34,150 nucleotides of DNA from Parcubacteria group bacterium GW2011_GWB1_45_10. Its GTDB lineage: Bacteria > Patescibacteriota > Minisyncoccia > UBA6257 > Brennerbacteraceae. Below the pieces are notes generated by a model that was not told the origin of the DNA, did not search any database, and saw only the letters and a program-made list of their open reading frames with translations. The DNA lies in assembly GCA_001001185.1 (NCBI GenBank), contig LCKC01000004.1, positions 1 through 34,150 on the forward strand, read 5' to 3'. Numbering within the stretch: the stretch's first letter is position 1; the number at the start of each line of letters is the position of its first letter. Positions 6,944-15,897 of the stretch are shown here, in pieces. The position numbers and the translations under genes are program-made.

Positions 6944-9130
6944 ATGGCAGAGTCTTTGTTAGACAAATCGCTTGAGTCCTTGAAAGGCATCGGGCCCTAT
7001 TACCAGAAAAAGCTGGTTAAACTGCGGTTGAAAACCGTCCGCGATTTGCTGCGTCATTTTCCGTCGCGCTACGAAGATTTTTCGCACTTGAAAAAAATCA
7101 GTGAAGTCAGTTCTGGCGAAGTTTGTTCGGTTTTCGGGAAAATCGAAAAATTAAAGACCAGAAAATCTTTTAAAAAACGTTTGTTTATCACGGAAGCGGT
7201 TTTGCAGGATGAAACCGGGAGCATCGGCATTGTCTGGTTCGGCCAGCCGTTTTTAATGAGAAGCTTGAAAAAAGGAATTTTGGTGATTGTTTCCGGAAAA
7301 CTCGCGGAAAGGGACAAAAAGATATTTTTCCAGTCGCCGGTTTTTGAAGTCATTTCCCGAAACGCGTCAGAGATTGAAGAAACCGAGATTCATTTTGAAA
7401 AATTGAAACATACGGCGGGTTTGATTCCGGTCTATCCGGAGACCAAAGGTCTGACTTCGCGCGGCTTGAGGTTTTTGCTCAAGCCGGCGATTGACGTCGG
7501 CAAAAACCTGCCGGATTTTCTGCCGCGTTCCGTGATTGAACAAGCAGGACTGATTGATTTTAAAACCGCGATTCAGGAAGTTCATTTTCCGAGTTCTTTA
7601 GAAATGGCTTCAATCGCCAGACAGCGTTTTGCGTTTGAAGAGATTTTTCTGACTCAGTTTCTGCTTTTGGAAGCCAGAAGCAAGAACGCTTCTTTCAAAG
7701 CTCCGGAAATTGCCATGGATATTGAGTTTGTCAAAAGCATTTTGGCGGAGCTGGGCTTTGAGCTGACCCAGACGCAAAAACAGGCTTTGTGGGAGATTAT
7801 CAAAGACCTGAACAAGAATTATCCGATGAACCGGCTTTTGAACGGCGACGTTGGTTCGGGCAAAACGATTGTGGTTTTGATTGCTTTGGCTTTAGTCGCC
7901 AAATCCGGTTGGCAGGGTGTGTTGATGGCGCCGACCGAGATTTTGTCGCGTCAGCATTTTCAGACGGCAAGCAGGGTTTTGAAAAATATAAACATTGAGA
8001 TTGCTCTGCTGGTGGCCAAGCAGGCGAAGATTTTTTCGGAAGACATGGAAGGCGAGTTAGCCAAGCCGAGCCTGAAAAAAATCATTGCTTCAGGTAAGCC
8101 GATTATTGTTATCGGCACTCAAGCCGTGCTCCAAAAAGACATTGATTTTCCAAAACTTGGCCTGGTGGTGGTTGACGAACAGCACCGTTTTGGCGTCAAA
8201 CAAAGGCAGCAATTGCTTGTGAATAATGAATCAGGAATAAAGAATAATGAGAAAGACAAACCCGTAACTCACAACTCACAACTCTTAATTCCTCATTTCC
8301 TAAGTATGTCAGCGACGCCGATTCCAAGGACTCTGGCTTTGGGCTTGTGGGGGGATTTGGATATTTCCATAATTTCTGAGATGCCGAAAAACCGGAAAAG
8401 AATTGAAACAAAATTGATGGCGCCGGATAAAAGGCAAGAGCTTTATCGGTTTATCCGCGAACGGGTCAGTCAAGGCGAACAGGTTTTTGTTATCTGTCCG
8501 AGAATTGAAAAACCGGAGCTTGAACTGGATTACCAGAGATTTTTGAATTTAGACGCCAAAGCTGTCAAAGAAGAGTATGAAAAACTGAAAAATGAAATTT
8601 TTCCGGATTTAAGCCTTGGGCTTTTGCATGGAAAAATGAAGCCGAGCGAAAAAGAAAAAGTGATGTTTGAATTTTCCGAAAACAAACTCAACATCCTGGT
8701 CTCCACCTCAGTGATTGAGGTTGGCATTGACGTGCCGAACGCGACGGTCATGGTCATTGAAGGCGCGGAACATTTCGGTTTGGCGCAGCTGCACCAGTTC
8801 CGGGGCCGGGTCGGCCGAGGCGAAAAACAATCTTATTGCTTTTTGCTGACTGAATCAGAGTCCCAAACCAGCCAAAAAAGACTGGAAGCGTTCAGTGAAT
8901 TTTTTGACGGTTTCAGTCTGGCTGAAGAAGATCTGAAGCTTCGCGGTCCGGGCCAGTTTTTCGGCGTTCAGCAGTCGGGCATTCCGGACATGGCGACAAA
9001 CGCGTTGAAAGATTTGAAGCTGGTGATTTTGGCAAGAAAACTGGCCGAAGCGTGTCTGCCAAAGCTTGACCAGTTGTCGCTGTTAAAAAACGAACTCGAA
9101 AGTTTCCGGCAAAGAGTTCACCTTGAATAA
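6944..9130 (+). CDS. recG: ATP-dependent DNA helicase RecG
   Basis: 728 residues, normal length. N-terminal helix-hairpin-helix-like start (LKGIGPYYQKKLVKLRL), wedge/OB domain, then superfamily 2 helicase motifs: Walker A GDVGSGKT (301-308), DEQH box (411-414) with the RecG signature DEQHRFG, MSATPIPRTLAL, and motif VI FRGRVGRG, followed by the RecG C-terminal region (LRGPGQFFG). RecG remodels stalled replication forks and Holliday junctions. Residues about 425-452, between KQRQQL and HFLSMSATP, are an unusual Asn/Ser/His-rich insert made of short AT-rich repeats (AATAATGA, ACTCACAACTCACAACTC); this loop is normally a few residues long. Start chosen at the ATG behind the extended -10 box. Confidence 0.95.
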   Translation: MAESLLDKSLESLKGIGPYYQKKLVKLRLKTVRDLLRHFPSRYEDFSHLKKISEVSSGEVCSVFGKIEKLKTRKSFKKRLFITEAVLQDETGSIGIVWFGQPFLMRSLKKGILVIVSGKLAERDKKIFFQSPVFEVISRNASEIEETEIHFEKLKHTAGLIPVYPETKGLTSRGLRFLLKPAIDVGKNLPDFLPRSVIEQAGLIDFKTAIQEVHFPSSLEMASIARQRFAFEEIFLTQFLLLEARSKNASFKAPEIAMDIEFVKSILAELGFELTQTQKQALWEIIKDLNKNYPMNRLLNGDVGSGKTIVVLIALALVAKSGWQGVLMAPTEILSRQHFQTASRVLKNINIEIALLVAKQAKIFSEDMEGELAKPSLKKIIASGKPIIVIGTQAVLQKDIDFPKLGLVVVDEQHRFGVKQRQQLLVNNESGIKNNEKDKPVTHNSQLLIPHFLSMSATPIPRTLALGLWGDLDISIISEMPKNRKRIETKLMAPDKRQELYRFIRERVSQGEQVFVICPRIEKPELELDYQRFLNLDAKAVKEEYEKLKNEIFPDLSLGLLHGKMKPSEKEKVMFEFSENKLNILVSTSVIEVGIDVPNATVMVIEGAEHFGLAQLHQFRGRVGRGEKQSYCFLLTESESQTSQKRLEAFSEFFDGFSLAEEDLKLRGPGQFFGVQQSGIPDMATNALKDLKLVILARKLAEACLPKLDQLSLLKNELESFRQRVHLE

Positions 9131-9175
9131 TTTTCAATTGCCAATTTACAATTTTCAATGAAGATTTAAGCTCGC
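9131..9175. repeat. AT-rich intergenic repeat of AATTG units
   Basis: A run of CAATTGCCAATTTACAATT-like units directly after recG. Similar CAATT units recur at 32341-32400 and 32558-32583, and in the RluA-family gene at 30222-30320. Confidence 0.45.
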
Positions 9176-9204
9176 TTGTATTTTGGGGAAAAAGTTTTTA
9201 TACT
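9176..9204 (+). promoter_or_regulatory. Promoter of tRNA-Phe
   Basis: TTGTAT (9176-9181), 17-base spacer, TATACT (9199-9204), eight bases before the tRNA. Confidence 0.7.
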
Positions 9205-9212
9205 GGTTTCAC

Positions 9213-9284
9213 GCCGGAGTAGCTCAGTGGTAGAGCGTTGGTCTGAAGAACCAAGCGTCGGTGGTCCGATTCCGCCCTCCGGCA
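9213..9284 (+). tRNA. tRNA-Phe (GAA)
   Basis: 72 nt cloverleaf. Acceptor GCCGGAG/CTCCGGC, D-arm GCTC..GAGC, anticodon stem TTGGT/ACCAA with loop CTGAAGA (anticodon GAA), T-stem GGTGG/CCGCC, discriminator A, no encoded CCA. The T-loop is TCCGATT, with C at position 55 where nearly all tRNAs have U (pseudouridine). Confidence 0.93.
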
Positions 9285-9299
9285 CTTCGACAAGCTCAG
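9285..9299. repeat. CTTCGACAAGCTCAG repeat at the tRNA-Phe 3' end
   Basis: The 15-mer starts on the base after the tRNA discriminator and recurs exactly at 32802-32816, directly after a copy of the tRNA-His 3' end. With the flanking GCAC and GTGC it can form a hairpin. Confidence 0.65.
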
Positions 9300-9312
9300 T
9301 GCGAGCACAAAA

Positions 9313-9951
9313 ATGAAAACTAAAAATTTTAAGACTAATCCTTTCGTTAAGGAGTATGTCTTGTCGCTGGAAAAGCCTAAAAAGAGGATTCAGCCGCAGG
9401 TCATCATTGTTCCTTATGGTCCGTCATGCGTCGGCAAGACCACGGTCATGAAAGTTTTTGCCAAAAAACTGCCATTGGTCAGGATCGCCAATGACGAGCT
9501 GAGAATTCTATTGAGGAGGCGCGGCTTCGATGTCGATTTTATTGAAGCCTTGCTGGAAAGGCGTCATTTGCTGGAAAAAGTCGCAGTTTATCTTTTGAAA
9601 CAAAAACTCAGCCTGGTTATTGATGCGAACTTCGCTTCAAGCTCTGAACACTTGGCGTGGGCGAAAAAACTGATTAAGAAGTTTAACCTCAGGTTGTTTT
9701 TGATTCGTGTGGTCGCGCCGAAAAAATTCGTCATCACCAAATTGAATAACAAAAAATGGTTGTCTCTGAAAAGAGGCGGCTTGTTGGCGACGAGGCAAGA
9801 AGCGGTTGAGCATTTTTTGAGATCTTCAAAGCAATACAACTATGAACGATTAATGCCACAAACTTTTTTAGTGGTAGATTCTTCAAAGCCGATTGCCAAA
9901 CAAGTTAAAAAACTCGTTGAGAAAATAAGAAAAGAATTTACTTTTTATTGA
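9313..9951 (+). CDS. P-loop kinase (AAA_33 / zeta-like family)
   Basis: 212 residues with Walker A GPSCVGKTT (36-44), a conserved ANDELR element after the first strand pair, VIDANFASS (about 102-110) and LIRVVAP, the pattern of small ATP-binding kinases of the AAA_33/zeta/polynucleotide-kinase group. Substrate unknown. The DExR segment and the D-A-N block resemble kinases that act on small molecules or nucleic-acid ends; no second toxin-antitoxin partner is adjacent, so a zeta toxin role is not supported. It follows tRNA-Phe and overlaps the 3' end of rnhB, which runs toward it, by 14 bp. Confidence 0.75.
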   Translation: MKTKNFKTNPFVKEYVLSLEKPKKRIQPQVIIVPYGPSCVGKTTVMKVFAKKLPLVRIANDELRILLRRRGFDVDFIEALLERRHLLEKVAVYLLKQKLSLVIDANFASSSEHLAWAKKLIKKFNLRLFLIRVVAPKKFVITKLNNKKWLSLKRGGLLATRQEAVEHFLRSSKQYNYERLMPQTFLVVDSSKPIAKQVKKLVEKIRKEFTFY

Positions 9952-10576
9952 GTTTTTTCAGAAAAGTTTTGCGATGGACCGGCGATAAGCCGTGTTTTTT
10001 TATTTTTTTGAAATGAAGCTTGGTGCCGTAGCCTTTGTGAATCTCAAATCCGTACTGCGGATATTTTTTCGCCAGACGAATCATGATTTTGTCGCGCGCC
10101 ACCTTGGCGACGATTGAAGCGCAAGCCAAAGAAAATATTTTGGCGTCGCCCTTGACAAACGTAAACTGTTTTTGCAAAAGGTTCGGAATTTTGTCATTGC
10201 CGTCGACGAAAACCGAAAAACTTTTTTGTTTCAATTCCAGTTTTTTAATCGCTTTTTTCATCGCCAAAAAGTTCGCTTGGCGGATGTTTATTTTATCAAT
10301 GGTTCTGTGATTGCTTGAACCGACTGCCCAGTCGAAGTTTTTTTGCTGTTTCAGCCAGGCAAACAAAACCTCTCTTTGGTTTGGCGAGAGCTGTTTTGAG
10401 TCTTTGATCTTTATCGGCGGCTTGAGCGGTTTTGAATTGACCTTTTTGATGAAAAATGCTCCGGCGACAACCGGACCGGCCAAAGATCCGCGGCCGGCCT
10501 CATCAACAGCAATGATGAGCTTTTTTTGATATTGCCAAACTTTTCTTTCTTGTTTAAAATCAGGACTGATAATCAT
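9938..10576 (-). CDS. rnhB: Ribonuclease HII
   Basis: 212 residues. Type 2 RNase H motifs: AVDEAGRGSLAGPVVAGA (catalytic Asp25-Glu26), FVDGNDKIP with the third acidic residue, and ACASIVAKVARDKIM carrying the last acidic residue. It cleaves RNA in RNA-DNA hybrids and single ribonucleotides in DNA. I use the ATG at 10576; an upstream in-frame ATG at 10612 would overlap the divergent dnaE start and lies in dnaE coding sequence. The start sits only 9 bp from the dnaE ATG, so the dnaE promoter is inside the first rnhB codons. Confidence 0.92.
   Translation of the reverse strand: MIISPDFKQERKVWQYQKKLIIAVDEAGRGSLAGPVVAGAFFIKKVNSKPLKPPIKIKDSKQLSPNQREVLFAWLKQQKNFDWAVGSSNHRTIDKINIRQANFLAMKKAIKKLELKQKSFSVFVDGNDKIPNLLQKQFTFVKGDAKIFSLACASIVAKVARDKIMIRLAKKYPQYGFEIHKGYGTKLHFKKIKKHGLSPVHRKTFLKKLNKK
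10532..10560 (+). promoter_or_regulatory. Promoter of dnaE inside rnhB
   Basis: TTGCCA (10532-10537), 17-base spacer, TAAAAT (10555-10560). It lies within the N-terminal codons of the divergent rnhB gene; predicted start near 10567, 19 bases before the dnaE ATG. Confidence 0.65.
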
Positions 10577-10585
10577 CTTCTTACC

Positions 10586-13500
10586 ATGGAATTCACACAC
10601 CTTCATCTTCACTCACACTACTCGCTTCTCGATGGCATGTCAAAAATTGATGACATCATAAAAAGAGTGAAGAGTCTGGGAATGACCTCGGTTGCTTTGA
10701 CCGACCACGGGGTGATGTACGGCGCGGTTGAGTTTTATAAAAAATCTCTGGAGGCCGGCTTGAAACCGATTGTCGGCTGTGAAATGTATCTGGCGTCGCG
10801 AACGATGCATGACAAAGAGCCCCAGCTTGACCGGGGATATTTTCACTTTTTGGCGTTCGCCAAAAATCTGACCGGCTACAAAAATCTGATGAAGCTGGTC
10901 TCGAAGGCCCACCTTGAAGGTTTTTATTACAAACCGAGAATTGATAAAAATATTTTGCGCCAGTACTCGGAAGGTTTGATCGTTACTTCCGGCTGTTTGT
11001 CCGGCGAGATTCCGCGGGCGATTCTGCGCGGCCGGAAACATGATGTCCCGAGGCTGATGGAAGAGTATCTTTCAATCTTCGGTAAAGAAAATTTTTATCT
11101 GGAGCTTCAGCATCATCCGGAAATTCCGGAACAGGAAACCGTCAATCAAGAAATCAGAAAATTGGCGAAAGAGTACGGTTTGCCGATGATTATCACCGCG
11201 GACTCGCACTATCCGTACCCCGAAGACCGCGAAGCCCACGATGTTTTTCTTTCAATCCAAACCAACTCCGAGATTGACGACAAAGAGAGAATGTCAATGA
11301 AGATGGCGGATTTTTCCATTAAAGATCCGGAAGTTATCTGGGAGTATGTCAAAAATGACGCTGATATGGTTTGCGCGTTTGAAAATACAAACAAACTTGC
11401 GCAGCAGTGCGATTTAAAGATAGAGATCGGCAAACCTTTTTTGCCGATCTTTCCTTTGCCCGAAGGCGAAACTTCGGAAAGTTTTTTGAGAAAACTTGTT
11501 TATGAGGGTCTGGCAAAAAGGTATCCGGAAATCAGCCAGGAAATCAAAGACCGGACCGAATACGAACTCGAAGTGATTATCGGCAAAGGATACGCTGATT
11601 ATTTTTTGATTGTCCAGGATTTTGTCAACTGGTCAAGATCGCAGGGAATCGTTGTTGGTCCGGGCCGGGGCTCGGCCGCCGGCTGCGTCGTGTCTTACGC
11701 CGTCGGCATCACGGACATTGACCCGATTAAATACAATCTGATTTTTGAGCGGTTTTTGAACTCTGAACGGAACGACCTGCCGGATATTGACCTTGATTTC
11801 CAGGATAACCGCCGGGACGAGGTGATTAAGTACATTGAACAAAAATACGGCGAAAATAAAGTCGCCCAGATTTTGACTTTCGGCGTCATGAAAGCCAGGT
11901 TGGCGGTCAGGGACGTTGCCCGCGCCTTGGGCAAGCCTTACAGTCTGGGAGACCAGATTTCCAAATTGATTCCGTTTAACTTCACGATTGACCAGGCGTT
12001 GGAATCGTCCAGAGAACTCAAAGAACTTTACGACTCAAACTCCGAGGCCAAAGACGTCATGGACCTGGCGAAAAGATTTGAAGGCGTGGTCAGACATGCT
12101 TCAACTCATGCCGCCGGCATTGTCATTGCTCAAAGCGAGCTGACTGAGTTCACGCCCTTGCAGTTTGCCGCCCGGGGTGACAAAAACATCTGCACCCAGT
12201 ATGAAATGCATTCAATTCAGGACGTTGGTTTGGTCAAAATCGACATTTTGGGCCTGGCAAACCTGACAACCGTCAAAAACGCCCTGAGAATCATCAAAAA
12301 AATCCACGGCCAGGAAATTGATTTCAACAGCGTTCCCGACGACGACAAAAAAACCTTTGCCATGCTCTCCAAAGGCCAGACAATTGGCTTGTTTCAGGTT
12401 GAGTCTTCCGGTATCCAGAGGTATTTGAGAGAGTTGAAGCCGACAAGCTTCGAGGACATTCTTTCCATGATTGCGCTTTATCGCCCCGGCCCGATGGACT
12501 CAATCCCGGATTTCATCGCCGCCAAGCACGGCAAAAAAGAAGTCAGGTATCTCCATCCGGATTTGAAGCCGATTTTGGAAAAAACTTACGGCGTGATTGT
12601 CACCCAAGACCAGGTGCTGGAAATCACGCGGAAGTTCGCCGGATTTTCTTATGCGCAGGCCGACATTTTGAGAAAAGCCGTCGGCAAGAAAATCAAATCT
12701 TTGCTTGACGAGCAAAAAGACAAGTTTATTTCGGGGGCGATGAAAACGAGCAATGTTTCTTTGGAGTTGGCGACAAAAGTCTGGGAGTTTATTGAGCCGT
12801 TCGCCAGGTATGGCTTTAACCGCGCCCACTCGGCTTGCTACGCCCAGATTGTTTATCAAACCGCTTATCTGAAAGCCAACTATCCGAACATTTTCATGGC
12901 GGCGCTTTTAACGACTGATTTCGGCAACCTTGATCGCGTGGCCATGGAAGTCAACGAATGTTATCGCCTGGGCATTAAAATCACGCCGCCGAACATCAAC
13001 AAGTCTTTCGTTGAGTTTGGCGTCGTGCCGGAAACCGGGGAAGTTGTGTTTTCTCTGGCCGCGATTAAGGGCGTTGGTGTCGGTGTCACCGAAGCGGTTC
13101 AAGACGAGCGGAAAAACAACGGTCCGTTTTTGTCTTTAACTAACTTTGTCGAACGGATGCCGAAAAACATCATCAACAAAAAAACCATGGAAAGCCTGAT
13201 TAAGGCCGGCGCCTTTGATGAGTTTGCCGAAAGAGCCCAGCTTCTGGCGGGCCTGGATGAGATTTTAAGATTTGCTTCGGGCTTTTCAAAAAACAGCAAT
13301 CAAAATCAAATGGGGCTGTTCGGTTTGGGCGCGGCAAAATCAGTCATCAGGCTGCCGCAAGTTGAGCCGGCTTCAAAAAAAGAAAGACTGGCTTGGGAGA
13401 AAGAATATCTTGGGCTGTATCTTTCGGACAATCCTCTGTCCGGCTACCAGAATATTTTTGCCAAACTGGCGACGCCTCTGGCCGGAGTGGTTTCAAACAA

Positions 13501-13771
13501 CAAAAACTTTTCCGGAAGAAGAATGAAGATCGGCGGCGTGATTGCTTCGTGCCAGAGGATTTTGACGAAAACCGGCAAGCCAATGCTTTTTTCCAAAGTC
13601 GACGATTACTCAAACACCAGAATTGAGGTGGTTGTTTTCCCGAGCACGCTTGAAAAAAGTCCCCATGTTTGGCAGGAAGACAACGTTATTTTGATTGAAG
13701 GCAAGCTTGATTCCCAGCACGGCGAACTGAAGTTCATCTGCGAAAAAGCCGAGCTGGTGGAGAGCGTCTAG
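10586..13771 (+). CDS. dnaE: DNA polymerase III alpha subunit
   Basis: 1061 residues, a DnaE1-type replicative polymerase. N-terminal PHP domain (FTHLHLHSHYSLLDG, His-rich), palm with PDIDLDF (Asp400, Asp402) and VKIDILG (Asp553), matching the three catalytic aspartates of E. coli alpha (401, 403, 555) nearly position for position. Then the GRGSAAGCVVSYAVGI block, YGFNRAHSACYAQIVYQTAYLKANYP, a helix-hairpin-helix region, and a C-terminal OB fold (GGVIASCQRILTKTGKPMLF). The tau-binding tail appears short. Start is the ATG at 10586; upstream codons lie within rnhB. There is no Shine-Dalgarno site. Confidence 0.96.
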   Translation: MEFTHLHLHSHYSLLDGMSKIDDIIKRVKSLGMTSVALTDHGVMYGAVEFYKKSLEAGLKPIVGCEMYLASRTMHDKEPQLDRGYFHFLAFAKNLTGYKNLMKLVSKAHLEGFYYKPRIDKNILRQYSEGLIVTSGCLSGEIPRAILRGRKHDVPRLMEEYLSIFGKENFYLELQHHPEIPEQETVNQEIRKLAKEYGLPMIITADSHYPYPEDREAHDVFLSIQTNSEIDDKERMSMKMADFSIKDPEVIWEYVKNDADMVCAFENTNKLAQQCDLKIEIGKPFLPIFPLPEGETSESFLRKLVYEGLAKRYPEISQEIKDRTEYELEVIIGKGYADYFLIVQDFVNWSRSQGIVVGPGRGSAAGCVVSYAVGITDIDPIKYNLIFERFLNSERNDLPDIDLDFQDNRRDEVIKYIEQKYGENKVAQILTFGVMKARLAVRDVARALGKPYSLGDQISKLIPFNFTIDQALESSRELKELYDSNSEAKDVMDLAKRFEGVVRHASTHAAGIVIAQSELTEFTPLQFAARGDKNICTQYEMHSIQDVGLVKIDILGLANLTTVKNALRIIKKIHGQEIDFNSVPDDDKKTFAMLSKGQTIGLFQVESSGIQRYLRELKPTSFEDILSMIALYRPGPMDSIPDFIAAKHGKKEVRYLHPDLKPILEKTYGVIVTQDQVLEITRKFAGFSYAQADILRKAVGKKIKSLLDEQKDKFISGAMKTSNVSLELATKVWEFIEPFARYGFNRAHSACYAQIVYQTAYLKANYPNIFMAALLTTDFGNLDRVAMEVNECYRLGIKITPPNINKSFVEFGVVPETGEVVFSLAAIKGVGVGVTEAVQDERKNNGPFLSLTNFVERMPKNIINKKTMESLIKAGAFDEFAERAQLLAGLDEILRFASGFSKNSNQNQMGLFGLGAAKSVIRLPQVEPASKKERLAWEKEYLGLYLSDNPLSGYQNIFAKLATPLAGVVSNNKNFSGRRMKIGGVIASCQRILTKTGKPMLFSKVDDYSNTRIEVVVFPSTLEKSPHVWQEDNVILIEGKLDSQHGELKFICEKAELVESV

Positions 13772-13810
13772 GGCGACGTGATTTTGAATATTTAAACAGA
13801 GTAATAGAGT

Positions 13811-13839
13811 TTGGAAAAACTCGTCTTTTAAGATATAAT
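13811..13839 (+). promoter_or_regulatory. Promoter of ftsH
   Basis: TTGGAA (13811-13816), 17-base spacer, TATAAT (13834-13839); leader of roughly 14 bases. Confidence 0.7.
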
Positions 13840-13859
13840 GTTAATTCTATGACCCCGCG

Positions 13860-15710
13860 ATGAAAATTTTAAACACTTTTTTCAAAAACCTGTTTTCCGC
13901 GCTTTTGATTCTGATGCTTTTGTCATTGGTTTTTTCTTTTTTTACCGGGTCAAAAACCCAAAGCCCGGAAAAAATCTCTTTGTCGGAACTGGCCAGAAAA
14001 ATCCAGCTGGAAGAAGTCGCCAAAATCAAAGTCAGCGACGACACTCTTTTAATCACGGACAAGCAGGGTAAAGAGTTTAACTCGGAAAAAGAAAAAGAAG
14101 CGTCTTTGACCGAAACCCTGGCGAATTACGGCATTCAGCCGAAAGAAATCGCCAAAGTCGAGATTGAGATGAGCTCAAACATTTTTGGCGGGCTTTTCTG
14201 GCTTTCAATCCTGGTTCAGGTGGTTCTGCCGTTTTTGCTGATTTTTGGAATCTTTTGGTACATGTCGCGTCAGGCGCAAAAAGGCATGAGTCAGAACTTC
14301 AGTTTTTCGCGCGCCAATATCAGGCTTTTCGCCAACCCGAAAGAAAAAATCAATTTTAAAGACGTTGCCGGATTGAAAGAAGCCAAAGAAGAGCTGAGAG
14401 AAGTGGTTGATTTTCTGAAAAATCCGCAAAAATTCCTTGACGTCGGCGCCCGGATTCCGCGCGGCGTGCTGTTGATGGGTTCTCCAGGCACGGGCAAAAC
14501 TCTTTTGGCCAGGGCCGTGGCTGGTGAAGCCCAGGCGCCGTTTTTCCATATTTCCGGTTCGGAGTTTGTTGAGCTTTTTGTCGGCGTCGGCGCCAGCCGG
14601 GTGAGAGATTTGTTTAACACCGCGAAAAAAGCTTCGCCGTCAATCATTTTCATTGATGAGATTGACGCTGTCGGCCGGCAAAGAGGCTCTGGCCTTGGCG
14701 GCGGCCATGACGAAAGAGAACAGACTTTGAATCAGATTTTGGTTGAGATGGACGGTTTTGACCGGGAAACAAACATTATTGTCATTGCCGCGACTAACCG
14801 GCCGGACGTTTTAGACCCGGCTTTGCTGAGGCCGGGCAGATTTGACCGCCGGGTGATTCTTGATCTGCCGGATGTCAAAGAAAGGGAAGAGATTTTGCAG
14901 ATTCACATGGCAAATAAAAAATCCGGGCAAAACATCAACATTAAAAGAATTGCCGAACGGACCCCGGGTTTTTCCGGAGCGGATCTGGCCAATCTGGTTA
15001 ATGAAGCGGCTATCTGGGCGGCCAGGAAAAACCGGAAAGAGATTTTTCACGAAGACATGATGGAAGCCATGGAAAAAGTCATTCTTGGACCGGAACGGAA
15101 AAGCCATATTTTGACCCAGAAAGAAAAAGAAATCACGGCTTTTCATGAAGCTGGTCACGCTCTGCTTGCCGGTTTTTTGCCGAACACTGATTCGGTTCAT
15201 AAAATCTCAATTGTTTCGCGCGGACGGGCCGCCGGCTACACTTTGAAGCTTCCGGTTGAAGACACGCATCTTTATTCACAAAAGCATTTATTGGATGAGC
15301 TGGCAGTGATGCTCGGCGGCTACGCCGCGGAAAAAATTGTTTTCAAAGATCTGACGACCGGCGCCAGCAATGATTTGAAAGAAGTTTCCGAACAAGCCAG
15401 GAAATTGGTGATGCATTACGGCATGTCGGAAAAAATCGGTCCGCAGTCTTTCGGCAGGTCGGACGAACTGGTGTTTTTGGGCCGGGATCTGGTGATGGAG
15501 AAAAATTATTCCGAAAAAGTCGCCGAAGAGATTGACGGCGAGGTCAAACGTTTGATTAACGACGCTTTCGTCAAAGCGAAAAAAATCATTTTGCGAAAAA
15601 GAAAGTTTTTGGACAAGCTCGCCAAACGCTTGATTGAAAAGGAAACAGTTGAAAAAGAAGAGTTTGAAGAGATGATGAGGAAAGAAAAAAAGAGAACCAC
15701 TCGTCAGTAA
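13860..15710 (+). CDS. ftsH: ATP-dependent zinc metalloprotease FtsH
   Basis: 616 residues. Two N-terminal membrane spans (about 6-28 and 113-134) around a small extracytoplasmic domain, AAA module with Walker A GSPGTGKT (207-214), Walker B IIFIDEID (Asp266-Glu267) and the second region of homology [19 protein letters not shown], then the zinc protease motif HEAGH (429-433) and the [19 protein letters not shown] block with the third ligand Asp. FtsH degrades misassembled membrane proteins and some regulators. The C-terminus is a Lys/Glu-rich helix. All catalytic residues are present. Single transcription unit with its own promoter and terminator. Confidence 0.96.
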   Translation: MKILNTFFKNLFSALLILMLLSLVFSFFTGSKTQSPEKISLSELARKIQLEEVAKIKVSDDTLLITDKQGKEFNSEKEKEASLTETLANYGIQPKEIAKVEIEMSSNIFGGLFWLSILVQVVLPFLLIFGIFWYMSRQAQKGMSQNFSFSRANIRLFANPKEKINFKDVAGLKEAKEELREVVDFLKNPQKFLDVGARIPRGVLLMGSPGTGKTLLARAVAGEAQAPFFHISGSEFVELFVGVGASRVRDLFNTAKKASPSIIFIDEIDAVGRQRGSGLGGGHDEREQTLNQILVEMDGFDRETNIIVIAATNRPDVLDPALLRPGRFDRRVILDLPDVKEREEILQIHMANKKSGQNINIKRIAERTPGFSGADLANLVNEAAIWAARKNRKEIFHEDMMEAMEKVILGPERKSHILTQKEKEITAFHEAGHALLAGFLPNTDSVHKISIVSRGRAAGYTLKLPVEDTHLYSQKHLLDELAVMLGGYAAEKIVFKDLTTGASNDLKEVSEQARKLVMHYGMSEKIGPQSFGRSDELVFLGRDLVMEKNYSEKVAEEIDGEVKRLINDAFVKAKKIILRKRKFLDKLAKRLIEKETVEKEEFEEMMRKEKKRTTRQ

Positions 15711-15716
15711 ACTGTG

Positions 15717-15757
15717 ATAAAATAATCCCGATGCTAAGCCTTCGGGATTATTTTATT
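15717..15757 (+). terminator. Terminator of ftsH
   Basis: 15-bp stem ATAAAATAATCCCGA/TCGGGATTATTTTAT with a 10-base loop, seven bases after the ftsH stop and immediately before tRNA-Ile. Confidence 0.8.
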
Positions 15758-15759
15758 TT

Positions 15760-15831
15760 GGGCATGTAGCTCAACGGCAGAGCAATCGTCTTATACACGA
15801 TTGGTTCCAGGTTCGAGTCCTGGCATGCCCA
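15760..15831 (+). tRNA. tRNA-Ile (UAU)
   Basis: 72 nt cloverleaf: acceptor GGGCATG/CATGCCC, D-arm GCTC..GAGC, anticodon stem ATCGT/ACGAT, loop CTTATAC giving anticodon TAT, T-arm CCAGG/CCTGG with normal TTCGAGT loop, discriminator A, no CCA. TAT reads ATA codons directly; most bacteria instead use a CAU tRNA modified to lysidine by TilS. A second isoleucine tRNA (GAU) is at 21657. Confidence 0.9.
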
Positions 15832-15840
15832 CTGTCTGTT

Positions 15841-15897
15841 ATGGTGAGGCCGGGGGTTGTTGGGATATCCATGAGGATATCCCAACTCCTCCAGACG
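15841..15897 (+). pseudogene. tRNA-like fragment with hairpin in place of the T-loop (1)
   Basis: GAGGCCGGGGGTT resembles the variable and T-stem part of a tRNA, then a perfect 12-bp hairpin (15859-15886, GTTGGGATATCC/GGATATCCCAAC, loop ATGA), then TCCTCCAGACGCA like a T-stem and acceptor 3' end. It is not a functional tRNA. Confidence 0.5.

Noticed and set aside
9313-9951. Zeta-type toxin of a toxin-antitoxin pair
   Set aside because: The fold is compatible, but there is no small antitoxin gene next to it; the neighbours are tRNA-Phe and convergent rnhB.
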